A stretch of DNA of 31,277 nt from a virus: positions 1 to 31,277 of the IMG/VR virus record IMGVR_UViG_3300044631_002201. One strand, given 5' to 3'. Under the pieces are notes generated by a model. It saw nothing but the letters and a program-made list of their open reading frames with translations. It was not told the DNA's origin and did not search any database. Below are positions 15,543 to 21,933 of the stretch, piece by piece. Position 1 is the stretch's first letter. Every line of letters starts with the position of its first letter. Position numbers and translations under genes: made by a program.

Positions 15543-15709
15543 CGCTGAGCGCGAGCCTGCCGGCGCATGTCCTCGAAGAGAAGCTGCCGCAGGTATCCGA
15601 CCCTGCCGAGCCCCCGCAGTTCGGCCTCGCGGTCAAGGTGCTCCACTTGCTCGGCGGGCAGTTCGACGGAGATTTGCCGGTGTCCGGGTTTCAGGGGCCA
15701 GCTGGGCAT
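15518..15709 (-). CDS. Third ribbon-helix-helix protein (63 residues)
   Basis: The pattern GHRQISVELPAEQVEHLDREAELRGL plus GRVGYLRQLLFEDMRRQARAQ is a textbook RHH: strand ISVELP, helix AEQVEHLDREAELRG, turn, and helix YLRQLLFEDMRR. It is encoded antisense to the end of the exonuclease gene and is divergent from the plus-strand gene at 15748 across 38 bp. This mirrors the first RHH gene, which also sits alone on the minus strand facing an operon. It probably represses itself and the 15748 operon. CTCTAGAG and two GGGTAC words in the divergent gap are possible binding sites. Confidence 0.68.
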   Translation of the reverse strand: MPSWPLKPGHRQISVELPAEQVEHLDREAELRGLGRVGYLRQLLFEDMRRQARAQRQAARKAG

Positions 15710-15747
15710 CGCGCTCTGTTCAGTGAATCCACTCTAGAGGGTACCGG

Positions 15748-15966
15748 ATGGGAACCTATGAGGTAGGGTACTGGGGCCATCCGCACACGCTGCTCCCTGA
15801 CGATGCCGACCACTGCCCGGGCCAGGCGGTGGGTGCCTTGCGTTCCAACGCAGAGCTCGGCCTCTCGCCTGTCACTGGACCCGTCGAGGTCTGCCGCTGG
15901 TTCCGGCTTTGTAAGGCTCAGGGCGGCAGCAAGCAACGAGCGGGTGGCTCCTATTCCGCGCCATGA
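15748..15966 (+). CDS. Hypothetical protein, 72 residues
   Basis: I do not recognise this product. In its favour: it has an AGAGGG Shine-Dalgarno sequence 8 bp before ATG 15748, ends in an ATGA overlap with the winged-helix gene, and uses GC-rich third positions like its neighbours. It contains two cysteines and a basic C-terminus (CRWFRLCKAQGGSKQ). An opposite-strand frame of 99 residues over the same bases has no convincing start context. The gene would be the first of the operon facing the RHH repressor. Confidence 0.42.
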   Translation: MGTYEVGYWGHPHTLLPDDADHCPGQAVGALRSNAELGLSPVTGPVEVCRWFRLCKAQGGSKQRAGGSYSAP

Positions 15967-16430
15967 TTGAACCCGCCTACCTGGCAGCACTGCGTCATCA
16001 GGTGCGCTGTGAACTGCTGCTGACGATGGTGCAGCTAGAGCAGCTGTGCCCTGGCTGGTGGGCTGACCTCAGCGAGATGGCCCAGCAACTAGGCACCGAT
16101 CGCGCATCCCTGAATCGGTCGCTGACCAAGCTGGAGGCGATGGGATTGATCAGGCGCGAGCGGATCAGTAACACCGGCGGGAACTGGGTTTGGTGGGTCA
16201 AGCGTTGCGAGGATGACCAGCCGTGTCCAGACGCCGAGCCGGCGTGGAGGCTGCGCGATCTTCAGCGCGGAAGAGTCATTCGCGTCACGATCCGCGGCAG
16301 GTGGCAATGGGCGGAGCGCCAGGGGATCCCTCGGGCGACGATGCAGAGCTTTCTTGGCGGCCACCAACGCACGATGAAAGGCCGCTGGCAGGTGGCAGGC
16401 AGCCCATGGGATGACGAATCTGGCTGCTGA
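15963..16430 (+). CDS. Winged helix-turn-helix regulator with second DNA-binding-like tail
   Basis: Residues 30-75 (WADLSEMAQQLGTDRASLNRSLTKLEAMGLIRRER, then GNWVWWVKR) form a MarR/GntR-type winged helix-turn-helix with recognition helix RASLNRSLTKLEA. The C-terminal part (IRGRWQWAERQGIPRATMQSFLGGHQRTMKGRWQVAG, about 105-145) looks like a second small helix-turn-helix of the kind found at the ends of homing nucleases. It probably binds DNA as a phage regulator. It overlaps the upstream gene by ATGA. Promoter cassette E overlaps its last codons and drives the next gene. Confidence 0.68.
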   Translation: MIEPAYLAALRHQVRCELLLTMVQLEQLCPGWWADLSEMAQQLGTDRASLNRSLTKLEAMGLIRRERISNTGGNWVWWVKRCEDDQPCPDAEPAWRLRDLQRGRVIRVTIRGRWQWAERQGIPRATMQSFLGGHQRTMKGRWQVAGSPWDDESGC

Positions 16431-16487
16431 TGGGTGCAAATGCGGTTCCGTTGCGGTAGGGTGGTGAAGACCACTCGCCATGTACCA
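16420..16487 (+). promoter_or_regulatory. Leader cassette E
   Basis: On plus: TGACGA (about 16411, in the end of the previous gene), GCTGATGGGTGCA (GGGTGCA at 16432-16438), the -10 box TAGGGT (16457-16462), hairpin GTGGT-gaag-ACCAC (16463-16476), then CCACTCGCC (16471-16479) leading into ATG 16480 (immediately followed by another frame) and ATG 16488. The stretch from GGTGCAAA to the -10 box agrees closely with the promoter of the 25312 gene (shared GGTTCCG and CGGTA blocks at the same spacing). Confidence 0.5.
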
Positions 16488-16796
16488 ATGGGCCACCATC
16501 AGGCGCCATGCGCGCCGCCCCCGTCAATCACCACCATCCGCCAGCAGTTCGACGACCTGCTGGCCCAATTCGAGACCGACCAACAGGCTCTCGCCGCCGA
16601 ACAGGCCGCCGTAGCCCGTGCCACCGAGGCCCTGCACGAATCCCCGGCGCTGCAGGCTGCCCTATCCCAGGGCCAGGAGCTGATGCGCGGCCGGGTGGTT
16701 GCGCTGATTGACCACCAGCTGGGGATGCTTAGGGAATCGCCCACGGCGGTGCTGCTGCGGGCGCTGCGGCAGCAGGTGAGGGAGGTGGAGCTGTGA
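16488..16796 (+). CDS. Hypothetical coiled-coil protein, 102 residues
   Basis: From ATG 16488 the product begins MGHHQAPCAPPPSI and continues as one long amphipathic helix (TTIRQQFDDLLAQFETDQQALAAEQAAVARATEALHES, then ALSQGQELMRGRVVALIDHQLGML). No catalytic motif is present. An in-frame GTG at 16434 lies before the -10 box and cannot be used from cassette E. The next gene overlaps by GTGA. Short helical phage proteins of this kind are usually scaffolding or accessory factors; I assign no function. Confidence 0.5.
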   Translation: MGHHQAPCAPPPSITTIRQQFDDLLAQFETDQQALAAEQAAVARATEALHESPALQAALSQGQELMRGRVVALIDHQLGMLRESPTAVLLRALRQQVREVEL

Positions 16797-17083
16797 GCGC
16801 ACCGATCATCATGTGGCGCCTCTTGTGGGGCGAAATCAAGCCCGTTCCCTGCACTAAGGTCACAGCCGGCTGTGTCTGGCCCGTTGAGCGCAACGGCCGC
16901 CGCGAGTCCCGAGCATCTGACTGGGCCAGCTACCACGAAACCTGGGCCGATGCCCACGCCGCGATGCTGGCCAAGGCAGAGCGCAAGCTGGCCGACTGCC
17001 GCCGCGAGCTTGAACGGGCCCAAGGCGACTACGGCCGAATCCAGGCCATAAAACCACCGGCTGATGTGGAGGTGTCCCAGTGA
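16793..17083 (+). CDS. Hypothetical protein, 96 residues
   Basis: It starts with GTG overlapping the preceding stop. A compact N-terminal half (IIMWRLLWGEIKPVPCTKVTAG, then NGRRESRASDWASYHETWADAH) is followed by a coiled-coil helix (AAMLAKAERKLADCRRELERAQ). The part 'S-x-Y-x-x-T-x-x-x-A' before the helix resembles a small domain frequent in cyanobacterial phage genomes, but I cannot name it. It is followed by the first 41-residue membrane protein, whose GTG overlaps its stop codon. Confidence 0.5.
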   Translation: MSAPIIMWRLLWGEIKPVPCTKVTAGCVWPVERNGRRESRASDWASYHETWADAHAAMLAKAERKLADCRRELERAQGDYGRIQAIKPPADVEVSQ

Positions 17084-17205
17084 CCCTCTCCATCCTCGCC
17101 GGCCTGCTGCAGATCATCTGCGTTGAGGCCGTGGTGGGCGCCTGCGTGCTGGCCACGTCGCTCTGGTGGGCTGCCTGCCAGCGGCTTAACCGGGAGGGGG
17201 AGTGA
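17080..17205 (+). CDS. Small membrane protein, copy 1 (41 residues)
   Basis: One hydrophobic helix (SILAGLLQIICVEAVVGACVLA, about residues 4-25) is followed by TSLWW and a charged tail (CQRLNREGE). The second copy at 17381 has the same length and is identical at 28 of 41 positions, so the two arose by duplication. GTG 17080 overlaps the previous stop (GTGA), and the gene ends in TGATG with the cysteine-rich gene. No signal peptide cleavage site is obvious, so it should remain anchored in the inner membrane. The function is unknown. Confidence 0.6.
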   Translation: MTLSILAGLLQIICVEAVVGACVLATSLWWAACQRLNREGE

Positions 17206-17384
17206 TGTTCCCACCCCTGAGTGAGCAGCACTGCTCCAGCTGCCGGTATTTTTTCCCCGATCAGCACGACCTAGGCCAGTGCCGCCGCAACCCGCCGCAG
17301 ATCGGCCCACGCGGGGAGCAGTGGCCCACCGTCGCCGCTGATGACTGGTGTGGGGAGTGGGTGGTTAGGGAGGGGAGGCCATGA
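17205..17384 (+). CDS. Four-cysteine small protein (59 residues)
   Basis: The layout Cys10-x2-Cys13, Cys26 (LGQCRRNPP) and Cys49 (ADDWCGEW) is a recurrent pattern in small bacterial and phage proteins. The conserved ends SCRYF, CRRNPP, WPTVAADDWCGEW are clear here. Four spaced cysteines suggest a zinc site or an iron-sulfur cluster; which is not decided by sequence. ATG 17205 overlaps the membrane-protein stop, and the last codons overlap the next membrane protein (ATGA), so it is encoded between two paralogous membrane proteins and probably made with both. Confidence 0.68.
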   Translation: MFPPLSEQHCSSCRYFFPDQHDLGQCRRNPPQIGPRGEQWPTVAADDWCGEWVVREGRP

Positions 17385-17506
17385 CCCTCGCCATCCTTGC
17401 CGGCATGGTCGAGATCATCGCCGTGCTGGCCATTGTCGGCGCCGCCACCCTGGCCACGTCGCTGTGGTGGGCCCTGTGTGAGCGGTTGGTGGGGGAGGGG
17501 GAGTGA
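17381..17506 (+). CDS. Small membrane protein, copy 2 (41 residues)
   Basis: This paralog of the 17080 gene has helix AILAGMVEIIAVLAIVGAATLA, the same LATSLWWA motif and an EGE end. The cysteine in the helix of copy 1 is alanine here, and the loop after WW differs (ALCERLVGEGE). Both copies keep Cys33 at the membrane exit. Duplicated membrane proteins flanking a four-cysteine protein suggest a small membrane complex; that is inference from gene order. The gene ends in TGATG with the next gene. Confidence 0.6.
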   Translation: MTLAILAGMVEIIAVLAIVGAATLATSLWWALCERLVGEGE

Positions 17507-17721
17507 TGCCTGAGAACACCCTGCTAGGCCGCTGCACCGTGGCCTATGAAGAGACCTTCAACGATGCACTGCAGGCCTGGCCCGACGCCTCCGCCCGACG
17601 CCGTGGCGTGGCTGCCGTAATCGAGCATCTGGCCGCTGAGCTGCTGGTGATGCACCAGCGCAATGAGGGCCGGCTGTCGGCGCACGACGCAGCGCAGCTG
17701 CTGCTGGAGGATCTGCGATGA
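17506..17721 (+). CDS. Hypothetical helical protein, 71 residues
   Basis: ATG 17506 overlaps the previous stop; a GTG just upstream at 17503 is an alternative that adds one residue. The sequence is alpha-helical and soluble (YEETFNDALQAWPDASARRRGVAAVIEHL, then AAELLVMHQRNEGRLSAHDAAQLLLEDLR). No motif is recognised. It is coupled to the following winged-helix gene by ATGA. Confidence 0.48.
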   Translation: MPENTLLGRCTVAYEETFNDALQAWPDASARRRGVAAVIEHLAAELLVMHQRNEGRLSAHDAAQLLLEDLR

Positions 17722-18041
17722 CCCCCATCAAACTCCGCATCGCCGCCGAGACCGTGCTGGCCCAGCTCCGCATGGAGGCCCAGCGCCCGGCTGCCATGCC
17801 GATCCGCCAGCTGGTGGCCATGCGCCGCACGATCAGCGACCGGGTGCTGATGGACTACCTGCACATCCGGGTGCTCACCGGCGGCTGTGGGATTGCGCCC
17901 ACCAGCAGCCTGCGCGAGGTGTGGGGCTGCGATCAGTCCACCGTGTCGCGCCGGGTGAATGCCGTGGCCGCCGCCGGCTTGGCCGACATCACCACCGGCT
18001 GGGGCGGGTATCGGGTGCATGGGTTGAGGGGGATGGGATGA
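17718..18041 (+). CDS. Winged-helix DNA-binding protein, 107 residues
   Basis: The C-terminal half reads as a winged helix-turn-helix: SSLREVWGCDQSTVSRRVNAVAAAGLADI, with recognition helix QSTVSRRVNAVAAAG and a wing ending GGYRVH. The N-terminal 50 residues are helical and may dimerise. It resembles small phage regulators that pair a short helix bundle with a GntR/MarR-like reader. ATG overlaps the preceding stop (ATGA) and its own stop overlaps the pyrophosphohydrolase start (ATGA), so it is embedded in a coupled operon. Confidence 0.62.
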   Translation: MTPIKLRIAAETVLAQLRMEAQRPAAMPIRQLVAMRRTISDRVLMDYLHIRVLTGGCGIAPTSSLREVWGCDQSTVSRRVNAVAAAGLADITTGWGGYRVHGLRGMG

Positions 18042-18493
18042 GCCCCGTAAATCAAGGGTTCTGGGATCCCGACCCAGACCCAACACTCCCACCATCAGGC
18101 ATTCGCTCCACCATGACCCACCCCTACGACGAACCCACCGGCGAGTGCCGCAAGTCGGCCGAATCGGCCACCAAGCCCCGCCTGGAGCTCCTGCCCAGCG
18201 CAGCACTGGAGCAGATCGCCGAGGTGCTCACCTACGGCGCCGCCAAGTACGAGGCCAACAACTGGTGCCGTGGCGCCCGCTGGGGCCGGTACTTCGCCGC
18301 CCTGCTGCGGCACGTCTTCGCCTGGTGGCGCGGCGAGGACCTGGACCCTGAAACCGGCATGAGCCACCTGGCGCACGCCGGCTGCTGCCTGCTGTTCCTG
18401 ATCGAGTACCAGCGCAACGGATGGGGCGCAGATGACCGATTCCGTGGGCCGGATCAGGAGGCGTTCCAGAAGTTCGACGGAGCGGAGCCATGA
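18038..18493 (+). CDS. dATP/dGTP pyrophosphohydrolase-like protein (DUF5664/MazG-like)
   Basis: The 151-residue protein contains the family block KPRLELLPSAALEQIAEVL, then GAAKYEANNWCRG, RWGRYFAALLRHVFAWWRGEDLDPETGMSHLAHAGCCLLFLIEY. In MazG-superfamily enzymes the E-x-x-E region and the glutamate/aspartate-rich EDLDPETG loop hold the metal ions that bind the nucleotide triphosphate. Members include phage enzymes that hydrolyse dATP or dGTP to adjust nucleotide pools. I choose ATG 18038, overlapping the regulator stop; a second start at 18113 (MTHPYDEPTG) also fits. No PurZ- or DatZ-like gene appears in this window, so a diaminopurine genome is not supported here. Confidence 0.75.
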   Translation: MSPVNQGFWDPDPDPTLPPSGIRSTMTHPYDEPTGECRKSAESATKPRLELLPSAALEQIAEVLTYGAAKYEANNWCRGARWGRYFAALLRHVFAWWRGEDLDPETGMSHLAHAGCCLLFLIEYQRNGWGADDRFRGPDQEAFQKFDGAEP

Positions 18494-18768
18494 TCCACCT
18501 CACCACCCCCACCCAGCAGGCCATGGCCCGCATCGCCACCGCGCCCGCCACCAGTGAGCAGGCCCGGCCCACGCCAACACCCTCCACCCGGTTATCCCTG
18601 GCCGCCTGCCCCATGCCGGCCCGGTGTTTTACGCCTTGCGAGACGTGCACCAACGTCGCCCGCAGCGTCGCCGGTGAGCTGGGGCAGGTGCTCAGGGAGC
18701 GCCACGGCGGGTCCAGTTCGGTGGCGGACTGGCTGGATGGATTCACACACACTGGAGATGAACGATGA
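18490..18768 (+). CDS. Hypothetical protein with cysteine cluster, 92 residues
   Basis: The N-terminal 40 residues are Thr/Pro/Ala-rich and probably disordered. They are followed by a compact cysteine segment ACPMPARCFTPCETC (four cysteines within 13 residues) and a helix (NVARSVAGELGQVLRERHG). The cysteines could hold a metal. It overlaps the upstream gene by ATGA and is followed by the DUF551-like gene with ATGA. The product family is not recognised. Confidence 0.48.
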   Translation: MIHLTTPTQQAMARIATAPATSEQARPTPTPSTRLSLAACPMPARCFTPCETCTNVARSVAGELGQVLRERHGGSSSVADWLDGFTHTGDER

Positions 18769-19283
18769 GCACTGATTACAGAGCGTTGTGTGCCGAGCTA
18801 ATTGAAGATGTCTGTTATCTGATTGACTGCGTTGATCATGACTGCTGCGATCCCGTCGCCCTGATGGAGTGCCGCGAGCATCTATGGCAGACCCGCGCCG
18901 CCTTGGCCCAGCCCGAGCCGGAGGGGCCGAGCGTTGAGACGATGGCACAGATCGTCTACGAAAATGCCATGCTCGCAACTGCGCCTGAACACGCCAGGCC
19001 GCACTGGCCGAGCTGGAGTGATCTGCCCAACTCAGACGCTCGCATCCACTCGTTGAACACAGCTGAAATCATCCTCGCCCGCTGGGGCCGCCCCACCACC
19101 AAGCCGGTGCCCGTGGCGGAGCGGCTGCCGGGGCCGGAGGATTGCGATTCGCGCGGCTGGTGCTGGTATTGGCACCCCGGCGAAGAGTGCTGGGAGATGG
19201 TTCCGGTTGTGACTGGCACATTGGACGAATGGACCCACTGGATCCCCCACCACGCCCTGCCACTACCCACCCCAACGCCATGA
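18765..19283 (+). CDS. DUF551-like protein, 172 residues
   Basis: The C-terminal 65 residues match the DUF551 layout: start PVAERLPGPEDCDSRGWCWYW, middle ECWEMVPVV, end DEWTHWIPHHALPLPTPTP. DUF551 is a small phage domain of unknown function with a conserved 'THW-P' ending. The N-terminal part (YRALCAELIEDVCYLIDCVDHDCC) is acidic and helical, with cysteines. It overlaps the glycosyltransferase start by ATGA, so the two are probably translated together. Confidence 0.62.
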   Translation: MSTDYRALCAELIEDVCYLIDCVDHDCCDPVALMECREHLWQTRAALAQPEPEGPSVETMAQIVYENAMLATAPEHARPHWPSWSDLPNSDARIHSLNTAEIILARWGRPTTKPVPVAERLPGPEDCDSRGWCWYWHPGEECWEMVPVVTGTLDEWTHWIPHHALPLPTPTP

Positions 19284-21652
19284 CTCGCTGCATCGTCATT
19301 GGGTGGGACGCCCACCACAACTGCATCGGCCGGGCCCATCTGATCGCCCGTGCCGCCGCGCTGGCATTTTCTGAGGTCCAGCTGATCGCCTTCGGGTTCT
19401 CCCATCTAGGCCGTGAGGTGTGGCCGCCACTGCGAGGTGAGCCGATCACTGTGATCCCTGAGCCCAAAACCGTCTCAGCGCTGATTGATCGCTGCCGCCG
19501 CATCGCCGCGGCCACCGATGCAGACGTGGTGATCGCCTGCAAAGCCCGGCTGCCGTCAGTGCTGCTGGGCATCGCCATCGCTGAGCGCAACGGCGCCCGG
19601 CTGATCGTTGACATAGACGATCACGAGTTGGCGTTCATTGATCCGAACGATGCCCCGCTCTCGCCGCTGGCGCTGCAGCAGCAGTTCCCCGAGCGGCTCG
19701 GCGAGGCCCCTTACTCACCGTTTTGGACGCTAGCGGCACAGCAGCTTACTAAGGCCGCTGATCACATCATCACCTGCAACTCCGAGCTGCAGGCATTGCA
19801 CGGCGGGGAGATCATCGCCCACCTGCGCGACCTGGAGGCGTTCCAGTCGCCGCAGGCTGATCCGCCCGCTGAGCTGCTGGAGATCCGCCGCCGCTGCACC
19901 CCGTTGGTGATGTTCCTAGGCACGCCGCAGCGGCACAAGGGCCTCGACGTGATCGCCCAGTCCGTGGCCCGGGTGCCAGGTGCTGGCGCGGCATTCATCG
20001 GCCGCATTCCCGACCGAGGAATCATCAGCGACATCACCCGCGCAGCTGGCGATCAGGCCGCAATGATCGACAGCGTGGCATTCGCGGCTATGCCCGCCTG
20101 CCTCGCGCTGGCTGATGCGGCGGTGCTGCTGCAGGATCAGTCCCGCGAGGCCAGCCGGTATCAGCTGCCGGCCAAGGCCTGCGACGCGCTGACGGCCGGC
20201 ATCAGGCTGATCGCCACACCTACCCCGCCGCTGCAGATGCTGGCGGACTGGGGGTTTCGGGGGATTTCGTTTGTGGAGTCGCCCGCTGAACTGCCCGACG
20301 CGATCCGCCAGTTGCAGCCACTGAGCGCTTCCGATCGGGAGGTGAATCAGCGCCTCGCGCACCAGCACCTGTCCTATGCCTCTGGAGCTACCACCATGCG
20401 CCACCTCCTGTCCCAGCCCAGCCGCCGGGCGATCAGTTACGCCGCCAGATCATTGATCGGGCTGCCTGAGCCTGGTCGGCGGATTATCCTGATGCTCTGG
20501 AAGCAGAACGACGCTGGAGTGTTTGGCAGGCGGGTGGACATGGTGGCGAAATATTTGGCCAGCCGCGATGACGTGGACCAAGTGCTGTTGGTGGAGAAAC
20601 CGCTTAGCACGCTGGACCTGCGCAAGCTGGAGCAAAGCCAGAACCGTCACCACAGGCTGTTGCACCGCTACGCGCAGCGCAAAAAGATCGGGCTGCTGGA
20701 CAAAGGCAAGCTGGCCATCAGAACGCCGGTGATGCCTGCAGGGCTCAGCGTGGCTGAACAGGGCGACTTCATTGAGCGGTACTGCCAAGGGCTGGTGGAG
20801 CAGGCCCTGGCGCGTTTCCCCGGCGCCAGGGTGGGGCTCTGGATTTACCCGTACTATCGCCACGCCGAGCGGATCGCCGCAGCACTGCCCACGGACTACG
20901 TGATCGCCGACGTGGTAGACGATCACAGGGCATGGCCCAACACATCCGCCGAGCGGAAGACAGAGCTCACGGAGCACTACCGCGCCATCCTGGATCTGGC
21001 CGACATGGGCCTTTACAACTGCCGGCACACGCTGCAGAGCATCGGCAGACTCAGCCCCACGAGAGCGCAGGTGGTGGCCAATGGCGTGGATTTCACCGGC
21101 GCACCGGATGCGGCAGAGGTGGCTGACCTGCGGGAGCAGTTAGTAGCGCCCGGCAATTTCCGGGGGATCATCGGCTATGCCGGAAACCTGGAGTCGAAAC
21201 TGGACTGGCCGTTGGTGGAACACGTGGCAGCCAAAAACCCTGACGACCTGGTGCTGCTGATCGGCAGCACGCACGTGGCCACCCAGCTGCCACAGCGGCG
21301 GAACATTCGCTACGTGGGCCCGGTGCCCTATGACGAGCTGCGCGCCTACCTGGCGACGTTTGACGTGGCGATTATCCCGCACCTGAAAACGAATCTCACG
21401 GCGGCGATGAACCCGCTGAAATGCTGGGTGTACGCCACGCTGGGGATTCCGATCATCAGCACCGACATTCCCAACCTGCCGGAGGATCTGCCGCAGCTGA
21501 AAATCACGCGCAGTCAGGGCGGGTTTACGAAGAACGTCCGCAAGGCGCTGAATTCGTTGGACGTGATGAGCGCCGAAGAGATCGTCGAGATCATCCGCCG
21601 GCACAGCTGGGCCAGTCGCCTGGAGTCGGTGGTGGACTGGTTCCACTACTGA
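19280..21652 (+). CDS. Double glycosyltransferase (two GT-B/GT4-like modules), 790 residues
   Basis: Module 1 (about 1-390) has a Rossmann-like opening (RCIVIGWDAHHN), an acceptor half and a donor half beginning VMFLGTPQRHKGLD (about 208-221), with SRYQLPAKACDALTAG near 300. Module 2 (about 399-790) opens RRIILMLWKQNDAGVFGRR and continues GIIGYAGNLESKLDWPLV (about 628), IRYVGPVPYDELRAYL and NPLKCWVYATLGIPIISTDIP, the donor-site signature. The usual second glutamate of the EX7E motif is replaced (Val in module 2, Asp in module 1), so activity is not assured. No membrane segment is visible. A soluble two-module sugar transferase could modify host surface glycans, virion proteins or DNA bases. 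Confidence 0.82.
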   Translation: MTRCIVIGWDAHHNCIGRAHLIARAAALAFSEVQLIAFGFSHLGREVWPPLRGEPITVIPEPKTVSALIDRCRRIAAATDADVVIACKARLPSVLLGIAIAERNGARLIVDIDDHELAFIDPNDAPLSPLALQQQFPERLGEAPYSPFWTLAAQQLTKAADHIITCNSELQALHGGEIIAHLRDLEAFQSPQADPPAELLEIRRRCTPLVMFLGTPQRHKGLDVIAQSVARVPGAGAAFIGRIPDRGIISDITRAAGDQAAMIDSVAFAAMPACLALADAAVLLQDQSREASRYQLPAKACDALTAGIRLIATPTPPLQMLADWGFRGISFVESPAELPDAIRQLQPLSASDREVNQRLAHQHLSYASGATTMRHLLSQPSRRAISYAARSLIGLPEPGRRIILMLWKQNDAGVFGRRVDMVAKYLASRDDVDQVLLVEKPLSTLDLRKLEQSQNRHHRLLHRYAQRKKIGLLDKGKLAIRTPVMPAGLSVAEQGDFIERYCQGLVEQALARFPGARVGLWIYPYYRHAERIAAALPTDYVIADVVDDHRAWPNTSAERKTELTEHYRAILDLADMGLYNCRHTLQSIGRLSPTRAQVVANGVDFTGAPDAAEVADLREQLVAPGNFRGIIGYAGNLESKLDWPLVEHVAAKNPDDLVLLIGSTHVATQLPQRRNIRYVGPVPYDELRAYLATFDVAIIPHLKTNLTAAMNPLKCWVYATLGIPIISTDIPNLPEDLPQLKITRSQGGFTKNVRKALNSLDVMSAEEIVEIIRRHSWASRLESVVDWFHY

Positions 21653-21654
21653 CC

Positions 21655-21727
21655 GGGGGTGCGGAACCGGAACCGCTGCGGTATGATTCCACCACGGGCA
21701 CAGGCCCGCCACTCGCCATTGCTTGCC
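21655..21727 (+). promoter_or_regulatory. Leader cassette F
   Basis: On plus: GGGTGCG (21657-21663) 5 bp after the glycosyltransferase stop, an A/T-alternating GGAACCGG spacer, the -10 box TATGAT (21682-21687), hairpin CGGGC-acag-GCCCG (21695-21708), CCACTCGCCA (21709-21718), then TTGCTTGCC and ATG 21728. It is arranged as in cassettes A and E. It gives the membrane-HTH gene its own promoter after the long operon. Confidence 0.5.
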
Positions 21728-21910
21728 ATGACCACGATTTTCTGCACCTTCTTGGTGCTGCTGTTATTGCCCGCGCTGTTCCTGTTGTGGCTGACGGAAT
21801 CCCGCCAGCAACGCGCCCGCCGCTGGCGCCGCGATGGTCTCACGTACCGCGCCATTGCTGAGCGGCTGGGCTGCTCACAGACCACGGCTCGCCGGTTGGT
21901 GGCAGCCTGA
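21728..21910 (+). CDS. Membrane-anchored helix-turn-helix protein, 60 residues
   Basis: The start at ATG 21728 (not the in-frame codon at 21659, which lies before the -10 box) gives a clean domain layout. A transmembrane helix (IFCTFLVLLLLPALFLLWL, residues 4-22) and a basic linker (ESRQQRARRWRRDG) are followed by a resolvase/Mor-like helix-turn-helix (TYRAIAERLGCSQTTARRLVAA, residues 39-60). The motif 'GLTYRAIAERLG-x-x-TTARRLV' is common in HTH_38-type DNA-binding domains. A DNA reader attached to the membrane by so short a protein is unusual. It might tether phage DNA or sense the membrane. Confidence 0.68.
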   Translation: MTTIFCTFLVLLLLPALFLLWLTESRQQRARRWRRDGLTYRAIAERLGCSQTTARRLVAA

Positions 21911-21933
21911 TCACTCACTAGGGAGACACAACC

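Noticed and set aside
18038-18493. Possible diaminopurine (Z-genome) pathway, suggested by the MazG/DUF5664-type gene
   Set aside because: No PurZ-like synthetase or DatZ-like HD phosphohydrolase is visible in the window, and DUF5664 proteins are widespread in phages without Z-DNA.
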